DNA of 64,000 nt from the NCBI GenBank assembly GCA_000469685.2, contig LS997563.1:4413281-4477280 (forward strand). The letters run 5' to 3'. Position 1 is the first letter of the stretch, and each line of letters starts with the position of its first letter. The position numbers were made by a program, and so were the translations under genes. The DNA is from Haemonchus contortus. Taxonomy: Eukaryota > Nematoda > Chromadorea > Rhabditida > Trichostrongylidae. The notes below the pieces were generated by a model. It saw only the letters and a program-made list of their open reading frames with translations, was not told the origin of the DNA and did not search any database. Of this stretch, positions 1-11,507 are shown in pieces.

Positions 1-3000
1 CCTTGATGACTAAGTGCGTATTAGTCACTGAATACCATGACCACTACCACTGTGAATCAGCATTTTATGATCGAATCCCCGTAGGGATATAGGGGACACC
101 TGTTCACTCAGTAGCTGTTGTTACACACTGCGGCTTGTTCCTCTTACCTTTACCGCGAACTAGCCAATCCGTTCTCTCATTGACAGCTGCGACAAATCGT
201 TCATCGCTCAGGTAATTGATTGCCCTATCAGTTTTGGGCCATCAATTGCCTTCCCTTTTACTATTCATTTATTCCTTACTTTTCTTTTCAACTTCAACTA
301 TTTGCTCGACTTTCCACCCTCACCCGGCGACCCTTCAGAAGTACAGGGGCACTTACAAGTAATTCTGACGTATACGGTAGTGTGGGAAGTCCGGCATTTT
401 TTTGACTTAGCAAATTTATTCCTCTGCAAGTAGTAACTTACCATTGATGAGCTTGTAAGTAGACTTCCTCCATGGAAAGATAAGCCAGGTAGACGAGGTT
501 TGAGCTAGTTGGAGTTTTCGGAGTGTGTAGGAGGTGACGGACCTGAGGGAATCATAGGCGCTGGCAGGTGGCCCCTATGCACCTTCAGTAATTCCTTCGA
601 TCAGGTGCATCATTTGTTCGTCTTCAGGTGGGTCTGTGGGAATACCGGGCATAAGGGACTGTGAACCTGAATCTTTCAGAGCTGTGTAGAAATTGGATTT
701 CGAATTCTGTAAAACTCAAGGAAAGGCAAGCTCGATTTCTGATCTGCCTGATTTCCTGGAATCTACCTATTTGCCTTAGGGTATGTGCCAAGAGTCACCC
801 TCGAAGTCGTTGCGCCAGAACTGGATCGTCGTCTGCGGAGGTTCGTCACTAGTAGAGGTGTTCATGAGTCCCACCGTATGTCGTCGCGTGTGCTGACGTA
901 GTTTTGGCGGGGTTACATCAATGAGGAACGATGAGTCCCTTTGCTTTCGGAAGCATCCCTGTCACTTACTGGTCGTCAAGTAAATGATGGATTGTCACCC
1001 GAGCAAAGCAAAAGCAGATGTCAGTTGTCTTGTCTAACCTTCAGCGCTGGACTTCCAACAAGGCCTTTCCTACATGGCAATCAAATTCGCATCAATCAGC
1101 TGCTGGAATTCCAGCTTCCTAGCGCAATCAAACCGGATTCGTCTCTATTGATGATGAGTCACTGGCCGTCCGCAGCAATGTCGACAGACAGACAGGTCGC
1201 GGTATACGCCACTTCTGCGGTCATGCAAAAAACCGTCAACGGCACTCTTGTTCATTTTCGACCAGCAGCTCTCTCGACTTGACAATTTACCTGACGCTTA
1301 CGATTTTCATCGTTTTTGCTCCGAATTTTCCCACTGAACTTTCACAATTCTTTCAAACGGCAAGCATCAGCAATTAACTCGATTTCCCTCTCAGGTTACT
1401 GAGTTGTAGAGTGCAATTTTACTGAGGGATTTCGGACCTGAAAAAACCCTTGAGCTCTTTTTCTGGAAAACCACTGCTTGCCTCAGTTACGTTTTGATCG
1501 CTCCAGGTTACTTTGTCGAAGATCTTCTGGTTACTCATTCCTCAAAGTGCGTCTGCCCTTTGGTAAGTCATCTTTCAAGATGTGAACCGTTGTAATAGTT
1601 GTGGCAAAAGTGCATGGTTAGCGAATTGATTCGAATAATTGCACTCCAAGGCCTAGAAGTCTTTAAATGTCCTCTATTCGAGCCCTTCACCTCATCTGGT
1701 ACGATGGAGCATCAGGTTTTCGGGTAACAAAAGTCACCAGAAGACCATGATGTCACTATGTCGACCATTGAGAGAATTTCAATTTCAATTCCATGGGCCT
1801 GGAGGAAATCTGTGCTAATGGATTTTTTCTATTTTCGATTTTTCTATTCAAAAATATCTATTCAGCATTCCTGAATGGAGATTTCACGCCAACCAATTCA
1901 CCTCGTCTGCTTCCTTCTGTGACTATTCACTTTTGGCTCACTACTTTTTTCTTTTTTTTTTGTTGTTTTCTTTTTTTCTGTTGCCTCTCGTAAGTGGGAA
2001 GGTCGAAAGTACATATTATCATGTATATACTATTTGAGCCGCTCGATCTGCGAACGCCATCGGCGGATTGCCGTCATCCAGTCGCATTTACTAGTCCAAT
2101 CCTCCGTTCGTTACACTACACACGCAAAAAAAAATCCCTTTCACTTTTACGTATGACGTCATTTCCCGATAAATAATCGTATTCCCGAGACTTTATCTCC
2201 AATTTATTCGTGATTTCTTTTTTTCTCTGATGATTTGGTGAAACAACTTTTTTGTCTACCTGTGATGGAGTCTCATTTTTCATTTTTCAGTTTTCAGAGG
2301 GTGGTCAGTCACTGAATATGTCTCATCCCTGAACTGTCCGTCGACATTTACTTGCCCAGTCGCCGGTTGAAGTCGGTGTTGGGATTAACATTTTCTTACA
2401 AAATTCTTCAATTCTGTCGAATTTTCAGAAGATAGCGTGAATGGTTTGTAGGTAGGTTCGTCAGCGCGTATTTTCCACATCATAGACCACGCCCACCTTC
2501 TAATTCACGCCCATCCATCTCTATTTTTTCGAGTTGCTGGCTACAGTTTTTCTAAGCTTTTCATCTATTGAACATACGCTTTTCAATGTCTACAGAGGAA
2601 TTTGTTTATGATAGATTTAGCGCTCGTAACCGATATCCATTCTTCATGGCTGAGCTCGAAAAAGATGCATTTTTATGAGCTATATTGGAACCTTATAGGC
2701 TCTCAAACAATTCCAAAATGAATTATGTCGAGCGTTCAAAACATCAGCTGTTCCATACATTAGTCATGAAGCATTCCTTTGAATATTTGTATGCAAATTT
2801 TTAATTGAAATATTTGAGAGCAGGCTAAATGTCACCTCAGAATAGCAACGTTGAATCAGTGCTCCGTTCCAAGAGTGCTCTGAACATATTCGCATACTTC
2901 CCTTCAACCTTAACGTATGCTACCTTCCACGGGCGGAATATATTGGAAAGGTGGATAATTACAGTATCCATGCTCACACCTTGACCTCACTATGATGCAA

Positions 3001-4110
3001 TGTCCCAACCCCTTCTCTATCCACCTCAACAGGATCGATTGCCACAGTTACGGCCTTCCTCCTCAGATTCACGAATAACAAGCTTTCTGTCGTTTTTTCT
3101 GTGTTACTGCTTGTTACTCTTTTGTTTGGTTAACTGTTGTTTTCCCCTTGCATTCCCATGCGAAAATCGCCGCAAGATTTCTGAGTCATAGGCAGGATGG
3201 TCGACCTTGGGAGAGACTCGAACCTGCGCCCATCTCTTCAGAGCACCGCAATTCTCCATAAAACTAACCTTACACTCATAAAACACCCTACAAATTGTCT
3301 TTCGGCTTCTTTCTGGTGCACGGGAAATAGCTACATTTAGTGCCTCTGCTTACGAAGAGGACAGTCAAAAAACTGGAAGAGAGGAGGTTCCTATAGGGTA
3401 AGCACGCTGCACGACAAAGTGCTAGTTCAAACCCTTCCGGAGGCCGAACCTTTGCCATACCTAACCAGAGTTCAGGAACCTGGAGCTTTAGATGCAACTT
3501 ACTCATTAACAAAGCAGTCCATGCCTACAGAAAACTCCTCTTCTGCCTAGGAGCCCTAGTCTGGTTCAACGAAACTACTATTCGATCAGGGCCAGCTAGG
3601 CAGCGTTCAAAGGGGTACCGGAGCAGCTCCAAGTTGGCAAGGCCCCTCTATAAATATATGCTGTTTTCCTGATTTTCGAGTAAAACCGGAATACATGGCG
3701 CATCCCAAAAGCAATGACTACAAGCATTCACAAGCATTATTTTATGACCGCTTTGTGAACTCCATCATTCTTTATCCCTTTTCTTCAATTTACCATCTTT
3801 ATTTCAAGTGAATAGTGCATTGGCTCGGTTTTTCTCGATTTCAAAGGTCCGCAGTGCTTTTCAAGTTATTTGCTATCAATGTTGCAATTTCTTTTTTTAT
3901 TCCCCTTTCAATTCAAGTACTCTGTTTTCTTCTTGACCGTCTAGGAATCCTCTTTCTATTTATATAGCACTCGAAAATCTTATGGGTACATTACCAGTCA
4001 CTTTACTTTATTGATCTGTTCACGTCCATCTGTCGACCTATGATATCGATCTTATCATTCGCAACCGTTCCAAAAGTTTTGTCGTCATCGCCTACTCTCA
4101 ACCCTTTTTT
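1..4110. other. Gene-poor stretch upstream of the first supported gene
   Basis: I see no supportable gene here. Open frames are short and lack consistent splice signals. A possible terminal exon at 780-901 (+) follows an acceptor-like TTGCCTTAG and stays open to a TAG, but nothing upstream joins to it. A tRNA-derived SINE fragment on the minus strand lies near 3190-3275. A run of T-rich sequence occurs near 1930-1990. Confidence 0.5.
3190..3275 (-). repeat. tRNA-derived SINE fragment
   Basis: Read on the minus strand, this stretch has a polymerase III B-box match, GGTTCGAGTCTC, about 35 bases before its end, and a tRNA-head-like layout. It is not a full tRNA: the arms do not pair into a cloverleaf. 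A SINE-tail-like GGCGCATCCC motif lies separately near 3698. It is probably a decayed relative of the better copies at 39.5 and 40.3 kb. Confidence 0.4.
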
Positions 4111-4122
4111 TGTCTTTTCTAG
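4111..4122 (+). promoter_or_regulatory. Probable spliced-leader trans-splice acceptor
   Basis: A pyrimidine-rich TGTCTTTTCTAG ends 18 bases before the ATG at 4141 and has no upstream coding exon to join. In nematodes this layout is typical of spliced-leader addition. An upstream non-coding exon is the alternative. Confidence 0.5.
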
Positions 4123-4140
4123 GAATTTCACCCATTTAAA

Positions 4141-5356
4141 ATGAAATTAATATTATTATTGGTATTATTCGCTACTGCACATGCTGACTGGTGGGACACG
4201 TTCACTGACACAATCGCTAATGGATTTAGCAATGCTGCCATTTGGATAAAGGAAACGGCTAGCCCTGCCATTAGGTTCGTTTTTGTAGCTACTATTAAAG
4301 GCTGAAATGTTCGGCGAAAAGAATACATTACTTTTCAGAATGTCTTTCAACAATGCTAAGGAAAAGCTGCAAGATCCAGAGACTCATAAGGTCGTACAAA
4401 AGTGGATTTCAGAGGTATATAGTTTCATATTTATCCAGAACAGATACATAGGAAAACAATAATAAACAGTAAACATTACACTAGCCCTTAGAAACTTTTC
4501 AAGTATCTTTTTTGATGTTTTGCTCTACAGAAGTAGGCAATTTGACTCTCTTCCTCCCCATGATCGAACAGCTGTAAGTGCTGAGCACCTAAAGTTCACA
4601 GCGATCGTTTATTTCATTAGTTCGATTTGCTTTTCATATTTCCTAGATTTTCTTTATTTTTAGATTTTTGGATCGATCCATATACAAGCTATGTGCAATA
4701 GAACTAAAAAGTCAATTTTCATCTCCAATGCGTAGCATGAGCCTATTTCCTTTTTTCTGCTTACGCCCATTCATCTCTTGACCTTTGTTTTCAATCTGAG
4801 TTATTAAAAATTGTTCCTTAATTAGTCAAATTTGGCAGAAATTTATACAGTGGACCATGTTTGAGGCTCCCCGCCTCTTTCCTTCCGTTTCAAAGATTTA
4901 GTGGGTGAGAAATCATCCTCTTTACACTTCTGAGAAATCGTGAAGAGGATCTGAGAAAATCTGAAGGAGAGAAATCAGTTCTCTTCACGATAGTTGAGCG
5001 TCATTCAAAGAATGAGTCAGTATCAAGGATTTGCTCGATTTTTACTTACTTTGTCTATATTTTTGACCTAGATGGAATTCGGAGAGTTCCTTCATCATTT
5101 TTGTGGGAACAGGGACTTAGGTTTACTACATTCCAAAGATATGTTCAGATATTAGAAGTATCTCGAAATTTCGAGTTTTAATTAACGTCACCCGAGATCT
5201 GATTTGTTACTATTACTGACGTTTCAGAAAGCTGGAGATGTAAAGGAATTCGCCGAGAAAGAGGTTGTCCCAGAACTCAAAAAAGTCTACGAAGCAGCAA
5301 AAGCAGCGGCGGAAAGCGAAAGCGAAGGCGGTTCTGTGGAAATTCCCGAGAAATAA
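4141..5356 (+). CDS. Small secreted amphipathic helical protein (three exons)
   Basis: Exons 4141-4274, 4339-4414 and 5228-5356 join in phase (2, then 0) and give 112 residues ending in TAA. The first 16 residues, MKLILLLVLFATAHAD up to about Ala15, form a clear signal peptide, followed by an aromatic DWWDTFTD segment. The rest is Lys/Glu/Ala-rich with heptad-like spacing (DVKEFAEKEVVPELKKVYEA), so it should form long amphipathic helices, and it ends in a Glu/Ser-rich tail. It has no cysteines after the signal peptide. An AATAAA lies 95 bases after the stop. Small secreted helical proteins of this style are common in nematodes, and a lipid-binding or structural role is conceivable, but I do not recognise the family. 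The start is fixed by the signal peptide and the acceptor 18 bases upstream. The second intron (813 bp) is long for so small a gene. Confidence 0.8.
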
Positions 5357-5450
5357 CAGATTCTATAGTTTATGTTGTAATGTATAATAATTATTCTGCC
5401 CTTCCTATGTGCCTTGCTTTACTTACCAACTCACGGTTTCCATGATATCA

Positions 5451-5456
5451 AATAAA
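5451..5456 (+). terminator. Poly(A) signal AATAAA
   Basis: A canonical AATAAA lies 95 bases after the stop of the secreted-protein gene, in AT-rich sequence, and fits the 3' end of that transcript. Confidence 0.6.
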
Positions 5457-5459
5457 TGT

Positions 5460-6264
5460 ACTTGTATCTATATAACTATTAACTACAAGGATACCATAGC
5501 ATTTGAAGGCGCCGTATTGTCCTTGCTGATTAAGTATCGATTTATAACATTGATTTTTGCTCAAAAGTTACTGTTTTTTGTTGTTTAAAAGATAGTCAAA
5601 GAGTGCAGGCCGTTCAACCCTGCAGTCACTGCATACTTTAAGATCATTTATGCTAATCTTCGTCCCAGAGTGAAAGTTAAGTGCACGGCGCAATCGGAGC
5701 AATGGTTCATACTTCAGTCCTAAGCCACTAAACGGATCAAACGGCGAAAGAAACCATTATTTTCTCGATTTTTTTTCCGAAAGGACCCAAGTGCTAGCTA
5801 AGGTGGCGGACAGAAGGATGGCAAGTTTAGAATATGCCTTTTTCACCTTCTCGAACGGGACGAATGCCCAGTAATAGTAAAGAACTGCTACTCGCCAAAA
5901 CGAACCGACCTGTAACACAGTTTCATGGAAATGAAGAATTTTTCCTGGGCTGGTTCCTATAAGAGTGCAGAAATAAAGGGTAGCGTCTAATTGTGAGGGA
6001 AAAGGTTGTAAACAAAGCTAACCACTGGCGAAGAGCAACTTAAAACAGACTGAAATGAATTGAACTTTCCATATTCCACCTCTGAAACCGGAAGAAAAAA
6101 AGAAAGTACGGGGATTCTCTTTAACACGCACTTCTTGTAGCATGAAACAGGGGAGTGGGAAATATGTCTACCGTACAACTCAGGAGAGCTTACAGTCTTC
6201 TTAACATTCTGAAGAATCGACCAGATCAGTCCACTGAGTCTCCTTTACTTGGTCTCATATTTGG
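5460..6264. other. Intergenic region between convergent genes
   Basis: No coding exon is supported. The plus gene ending at 5356 and the minus gene ending at 6265 converge here, so this is probably their shared 3' flank. Confidence 0.5.
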
Positions 6265-6700
6265 TCAGAACACAAAACCTTTGGACTTGCAAGGCTGACT
6301 GGGAGGAAGATGGGGCGAAGGGAAGTTGATACAGGGCTGATAGCCGGCGTCGTCCATATCGAACAAGCTTTTTCGAGGCTGGTTAGTTGGCAACAATTTG
6401 GCCTGGGGTACATCTATCTTTGTCGCGGCAGGCTTTACGGACTTACGAAGAGGTGACTCTACCCGTCCTGCAAGTCTTTGAATAGCCATGGGGCCCATAC
6501 AAGGACTAGAACGACCGATTCTGCAAGTAATTCGATGCAAGGTTGGCGCCTACCTCCCAAACAGCTCCGAGGGAGGTGACACATCCTGGAAAGAACAGAG
6601 TAAGCGGATTAACCACATCCTCAAGATCGCTGTGTACATGGCCTACCTCTAATCGCCCAATCAACCCCCTATTTTGAGAAGAGAGTGTTTTCAATGCCAT
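6265..6700 (-). CDS. Uncharacterised 113-residue basic protein (three exons)
   Basis: On the minus strand, exons 6700-6647, 6585-6554 and 6520-6265 join in phase (0, then 2) from ATG to TGA. Introns are 61 and only 33 bp; both have GTAGGC donors and CAG acceptors. The product is Pro/Ser/Lys/Arg-rich, has no signal peptide or membrane segment, and looks largely disordered. Visible short motifs are ESPLRKS, a CDK-type SPxK/R site; PRKSLFDMDD, with an RxxL destruction-box-like core; and a Pro-rich tail with PSPHLPPSQP. These hint at a regulated nuclear or cell-cycle protein, and a fast-evolving securin-like protein is one guess, but the family is not recognised. The second intron contains an in-frame stop, so its removal is needed for the protein to reach its full length. 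Coding status rests on phase consistency. Confidence 0.55.
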
Positions 6701-6709
6701 ATTCTCAGT

Positions 6710-8500
6710 TAATTTTTTCTTTTAAAATGAAGATGCCAAGTCTTCTTTGTTAATTATTACTTACCATTTTTGAAGTGCTCTAAGTGCATAGTGATAGATC
6801 CCTTCTATACCTTTGTGTGCAGAAGCAGCAATGGTCTGTGGCGCCTTAATCCAAACATCGTCGCCTCTTTATTTGTTCGGCAATGGAGGCAAAACTGTTG
6901 CCCGATGTGATTTCAGCAGCTTGGAGTTCACAATTCTAGAAACGCTATCTGTACTGTTAATATTTGCATTGGAAACATCAACAGATAATGAAAAGGCAAA
7001 CAAATCGGTTCTGACCATTCCACTAGGGATACGCCATGCAACGCGCTTCACCGAAAATTGTGGCACTAGTTGAATGCGAACGCGGCACGATAATCTAAAG
7101 AAATCAGAGGTGAAGATGAAAGACTTCTAGGGCGTGATGGAGGCCCGATTCTAACAATAGAACAAAGACCTGGTTATCATAATTCAGTCCCAGCTGTTGG
7201 AACCTCAATTTCCTTTGCGCAGACTACTTGCAAAAGCCCTAAATGACCAATAATGAAAAGGGTTGGACAAGCTTTTCCCCCAGCTTTTCCCCCAGACACT
7301 CCCTGCTATTAATCGATTCCTTCCTGGTCTACCTCTTCGTCGAAACCCCTCAACTAGTACTTCCGGCAGAATGGAAACTATTCTATGATTCAAGAACGAT
7401 CTGATTCACTTTACTTGGAATGCCTCCTTTTTGTTATGGGGATGCATCACTCGTTCCCGATCAACGGAACGAGTTCCCTCATGGTAAAACAGGCAGACTG
7501 AAAGGTAAAGAATAAGATTCAATTGTTTTCCATAGAATACGCCACAAATTCGTCTTCAAATAGTAATAAAAATAAATCCACCAATGTTTCAAACCACATG
7601 ACCAGTCAGGCTGAGGGAGCAGCTTTGATACCTTAATGACAATAACTTCTATCTATAATCTGTTACAATATGTGTGTGCGCAATGGAGGGCTTTTAGCTG
7701 TTACTACAGTCCCCCATTCATTGGAAGTAGGTGCAATCGACGGCCTTCATAACCCTCTTCTTAATAAAACTGGTCCCTATCGCAAATTGTGAAAAACCTC
7801 TAACTTGTTGAGTAACTCATAGTAAAGGAGGTAACTTCAACGCCTTCAAACATTTAACTAGGAGAAGCTTTTATGGACAAGAAGCTCCTTTTCTCACAAA
7901 AGAACCCATCATAGATCCATCTGAGGGCAAAGTTGGGCATCATCCCTGCAGGGTTCAAAAGCTGACTTCATCCTCTAACCAACAGTTCCCCTGGTTTTTT
8001 AAGCCCCACAGTTCGAGGATGGTGGTTGGAAGAACGAACGAAGCCTATGAAAAAGATAACTTCACCTACATACTCCCCAGAATGAGTTTTTTTTTCTACC
8101 AGCATCGAACCTCTCAGTGAGGAGTGATCACGAATGTATAGAGAGTTTTAGACTGCTCTGATCAGTGAAGTTCTTTTTCAAATAACGCCATTCGGTTGGA
8201 GCCCGACCGTAAGGAATAGCCTTGGAGCAACTTAGGTCGTCCCTAAGATAAGCGACACCTACTTACCGTTCATGCTCTCCTTATAGGCTTGCGAATGGTG
8301 CTGCTTCCACATAAAGGGTCCGCTTTCGGTGCCTCCTGCTCGGTTAAGTCATCATGTAGTTTACCATCAAAAAGTTGATCAGGAAGCGTGCCCAGGCTCG
8401 TCTGAAAACCTACCAACGTTGATTCGTATTTATTTATTCATTGCCCCTACTTTTATGTTATTGTCGTGCTCAGTCGATCGGCTCAACGCCTCCTTCCTTC
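6710..8500. other. Intergenic region, nothing firmly coding
   Basis: The stretch 6813-7073 is open on both strands (plus and minus readings of 60-86 codons), but neither has an anchored splice junction. A TTGAATGCG... motif next to it resembles the 3' tail of the SINEs found elsewhere, so this may be repeat-derived. A short tandem of CTTTTCCCCCAG occurs near 7270-7300. Confidence 0.4.
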
Positions 8501-8554
8501 TTCGTCTGGTTATGCCAAACCAAAAGAACGAAAGGATTGCCGAGCTTCGTGTCC

Positions 8555-8660
8555 CTCGAGCGAGGGCGACTCCGAGGACCACACTAGCTCGAGACAGGGA
8601 CGATTGGATATGATACTGGCGCCCGCTCGATGATCAACAGGACGAGGTGATTTAGCTGAA
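8555..8660 (+). mobile_element. Remnant of RTE-type non-LTR retrotransposon (C-terminal tail)
   Basis: The translation reads TTLARDRDDWI, a stop, then YWRPLDDQQDE. This matches the characteristic C-terminus of nematode RTE-1-like reverse transcriptases, which end in a T-LARDR-KW...YWRPLD-EDQR type motif (established family knowledge, recalled rather than searched). The in-frame stop and the absence of any recognisable reverse transcriptase or endonuclease domain upstream show that it is a dead 5'-truncated fragment. Confidence 0.55.
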
Positions 8661-8699
8661 TGCCAAACCAAAGTGATCAATACCTCCATTGAAAGATGT

Positions 8700-11260
8700 T
8701 GTTGAAAAATCACCTCGCGAAAGATTCATCAAGCAGCATGATGAAGTTTGGGTCCCTCATGGGTTCTCTGGTGCAGGGAGACAGGTTGGATCACTTCATT
8801 CCTAGGTGGTGAGTGGTAAACGAGTCATTTTCCTAGGAACACTAGCAATTTATTGCCCATAAGAATTTAACACTGGCTGTGAAGCTCGTAGCGGCAGGAG
8901 AGTCGTCGGGTTACTGTCATACTCGCCTGGATTTGTTTCCCAAATTACTACATAGTACCTACCAAAGGCTACACAGTTTTACTGATCTGCAACTCCGAGC
9001 AGGTTCGTTTCAGGAAGGTCCGGGAAGAGGAAGAGGAGACAGTCAGCTGTGGCATCATTTGCATTAGGTTTATTGACGTTGATGCTTCTTTCTAATCTTA
9101 ATGCTCTCTTCCACCTACGATGCAACGATCTGCAAAGTTCTATCAACGAAGTAACCTGAAGTTGTTTACTTTAGCAAAGTAAAGTACAGTAAATTTCTTA
9201 GAAAGCCTTTCTATCACATCATTTCTTTAGTGGGGGTGCAAAGCTTTTCATTCTACCATTCCTCTTCTCTTAGTTTGTTTTAGTCTTTTTGGTTCTCCCC
9301 GGCTTGAATGGTACTTCATGGTGTGCCCTTGACGTCTGTTAGAAACACCACAGAACCACAGAGGAAAGAATTTCGAATGTTGATTTAGCATATCCTTGGT
9401 ATACGCCACGCTTATGGGTTCCATCCAAAATGGTGGGGTCATTGAAATATTCTTATCTATAGAAGGGAATTCAACTTGAATTCTACTACGGTAGTGGTCA
9501 GAGACAGAGCCTCAGTGTACCTGATGAGTGAAAATTCCATCCAAATACGCTCGGATAACACAAGTACGGGTTCGAGTCCCGTTCGAGGCCGATCTGTCCT
9601 GTCCTTTAACGTTGTTCTGTCCATAAGTTGTCAACCTTATGAGACTCCATACAGAGCTCCTCAGCGAACCGAGGGTACCCCCGACAAAGACGAGATCCGA
9701 CCCTAAATAGTCTATAAAACCTGGAGAACCACTTGATCCACTCTTCGAGCACAGTATGAATAAATCAAGTAATAAACCACGATCTGATCCATATCAGTAA
9801 GCACGTGGTGAAGTTTTTGTTAATGGCTAGAACTAGTCGAGAGCTCCCAGTTCTGGCTATAACCACTGCCATAAAATTGTTTATTAGTTGCTAAAAGAAA
9901 AGCTGCCATCTCAAACATTCGACTCATCTTTTATATGGGCTCCTGGGAGGTATTCCAGAGTGGGTCCCTAGGAAGAAAGACTTGGCTTTTCTGGATCTTG
10001 CAGAATTTACTGTACCATTACCAGGCTCAAAATTTCGAGCTCTTTTTTAAGAGCTCAACAAGTTCCTCTTCAATTACCCCTGTATACATAGCAATACATA
10101 CCCGCAACTTCTCTTCCGACGTTCTTCACTCGTAGCAATGGATTTGCTGTCGCTATGCGGTCATCGCGGGTGTTATCGCGATACGACCGGATTTAATTGG
10201 AGGAGACAAAGTAACTGGGTACACTATCCATCAACAGTACCATTTATTCGGGAAGATCTGGAAAAGGTGATGATGTACCTGAGACTGTGTTGCTTTGGTA
10301 AACTCCTAATCACAGGTATTACTGAAACCTCAGTGAGACTTCCCAACCCAACGAGATTTTGAAAGGGATGCTGCGAAAGTCATAGAATAGTAGTAGGGAG
10401 CTCTAGCCAGGTGAAGTTCGGTTTCTCCTGAATAAATTCACAGTTTGGGCTTTCGCCTTTCGAATTCTGAAAAAACATTCTAAAGCGTTCTACTGAGTAA
10501 TAACCTTCTTAACAGATGTCCGATTGAAGAGTGGAGCAAAGAGAGAAGTCCTTAGAAGTTATAGAAAGATCGTTCTGTCACCAATGGCAAGTTTCTGATT
10601 GGAAAACGAACGCATGGCGAATCCGAAAAATGATCGACAGTATTTCCTACGCTTTCTCCTACGCTTTCATTCATACTTCAATGAAACGTTGTTCCTCTCT
10701 GATTCCGGGTATGAAACGAGACTTCCTGAGGTATCAAATATTTTATAGAGTTTCCGTTGGAAGTGCAAATGGGTGAAGCACCCTGGTGCTAGTAAACATT
10801 AGCAGAAAACGATGAAGTACTGGAATGGGCTTTATCGGTTGCATTAAGCCTTATCAGAAGGGTTGGTTCCAGCAGAGCCCACCCTGAATGCAATTAATTT
10901 ACCTATAAATGGCTATAGAAAAAAGAAAATGTCAGTATCACAGAGTAAAATACTGAATAGCTTTCCTACGAAAAACTTTCTGATTACTTGCTTTCCGAAA
11001 TTCCTACATTTATTTTCATTGTACATTCCCAAGTAGCATTCCCGATTGAGATTCTCAACAGGGTTCCTGTTTTGAAAAAGGCCTCCCTCCCAAAATGGTT
11101 ACCAGTCTCTGAAAGATTGCAAGGGTAGTTCCGGCAGGGATATGAGTGTGGTGGGCCATTCGTAAGTGCGCCAGAAATATATCGTTTATCTGTTATCGAC
11201 TAGAACGGAACGGGGATCGACTACTCGACCCTATCATCCCATTTTTCGCCATCAGCTCAT
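8700..11260. other. Intergenic/promoter region upstream of perlecan
   Basis: No coding exon is supported. A B-box-like GGTTCGAGTCCC at about 9568 lies in sequence that does not fold as a tRNA. This stretch should contain the promoter for the long perlecan transcript, but I can name no specific element. Confidence 0.4.
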
Positions 11261-11265
11261 TTTGT

Positions 11266-11275
11266 TTTCGCCTAG
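11266..11275 (+). promoter_or_regulatory. Possible trans-splice acceptor for the long perlecan transcript
   Basis: TTTTCGCCTAG ends 81 bases before the first perlecan ATG (11357) and is preceded by a pyrimidine-rich run. It fits a spliced-leader acceptor or the end of a non-coding first exon. Confidence 0.35.
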
Positions 11276-11356
11276 TGGACAAGTGGGTGTAGGTAGGTAC
11301 GTCCGTACTGCCATCTCTACGCTACCACCAAGTCAACCGCATCCCTGTATGGGGAC

Positions 11357-11507
11357 ATGACATCTTCCAGATGTTTCCTACTGATTTCTCCCATATTTAT
11401 GTTATTTTTCGTTTCTTGTCGAGCAGAAGAGGCTTCGGGATGGATAGAACTTGAGAATGAAGATCCTATTTTCAATGAAATTTCTAGTTCCGGTGAAGAA
11501 ATCTTGG
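11357..11507 (+). CDS. unc-52: Perlecan long-form exon 1: signal peptide and acidic segment
   Basis: ATG opens 50 codons and ends at a strong GTGAGT donor in phase 1. Residues 1 to about 23 form a signal peptide with the core [15 protein letters not shown]. After it comes the acidic stretch [18 protein letters not shown] and [10 protein letters not shown] Ser-Gly flanked by acidic residues is the usual context for glycosaminoglycan attachment; vertebrate perlecan carries its heparan sulfate sites in the same N-terminal position. Whether this one is used is not known. Confidence 0.75.

Noticed and set aside
780..901. Possible terminal exon (GYVPRVTLEVVAPEL...) ending in TAG
   Set aside because: Good acceptor and protein-like reading, but no upstream exon joins to it and no family match was seen.
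941..1282. 113-codon plus-strand open frame
   Set aside because: No splice anchors or recognisable motif; composition looks random.
6813..7073. Open frames on both strands
   Set aside because: Neither strand has a phase-anchored junction, and a SINE-tail-like motif lies next to it.
9540..9600. tRNA-like B box GGTTCGAGTCCC
   Set aside because: No cloverleaf arms or A box at proper spacing.
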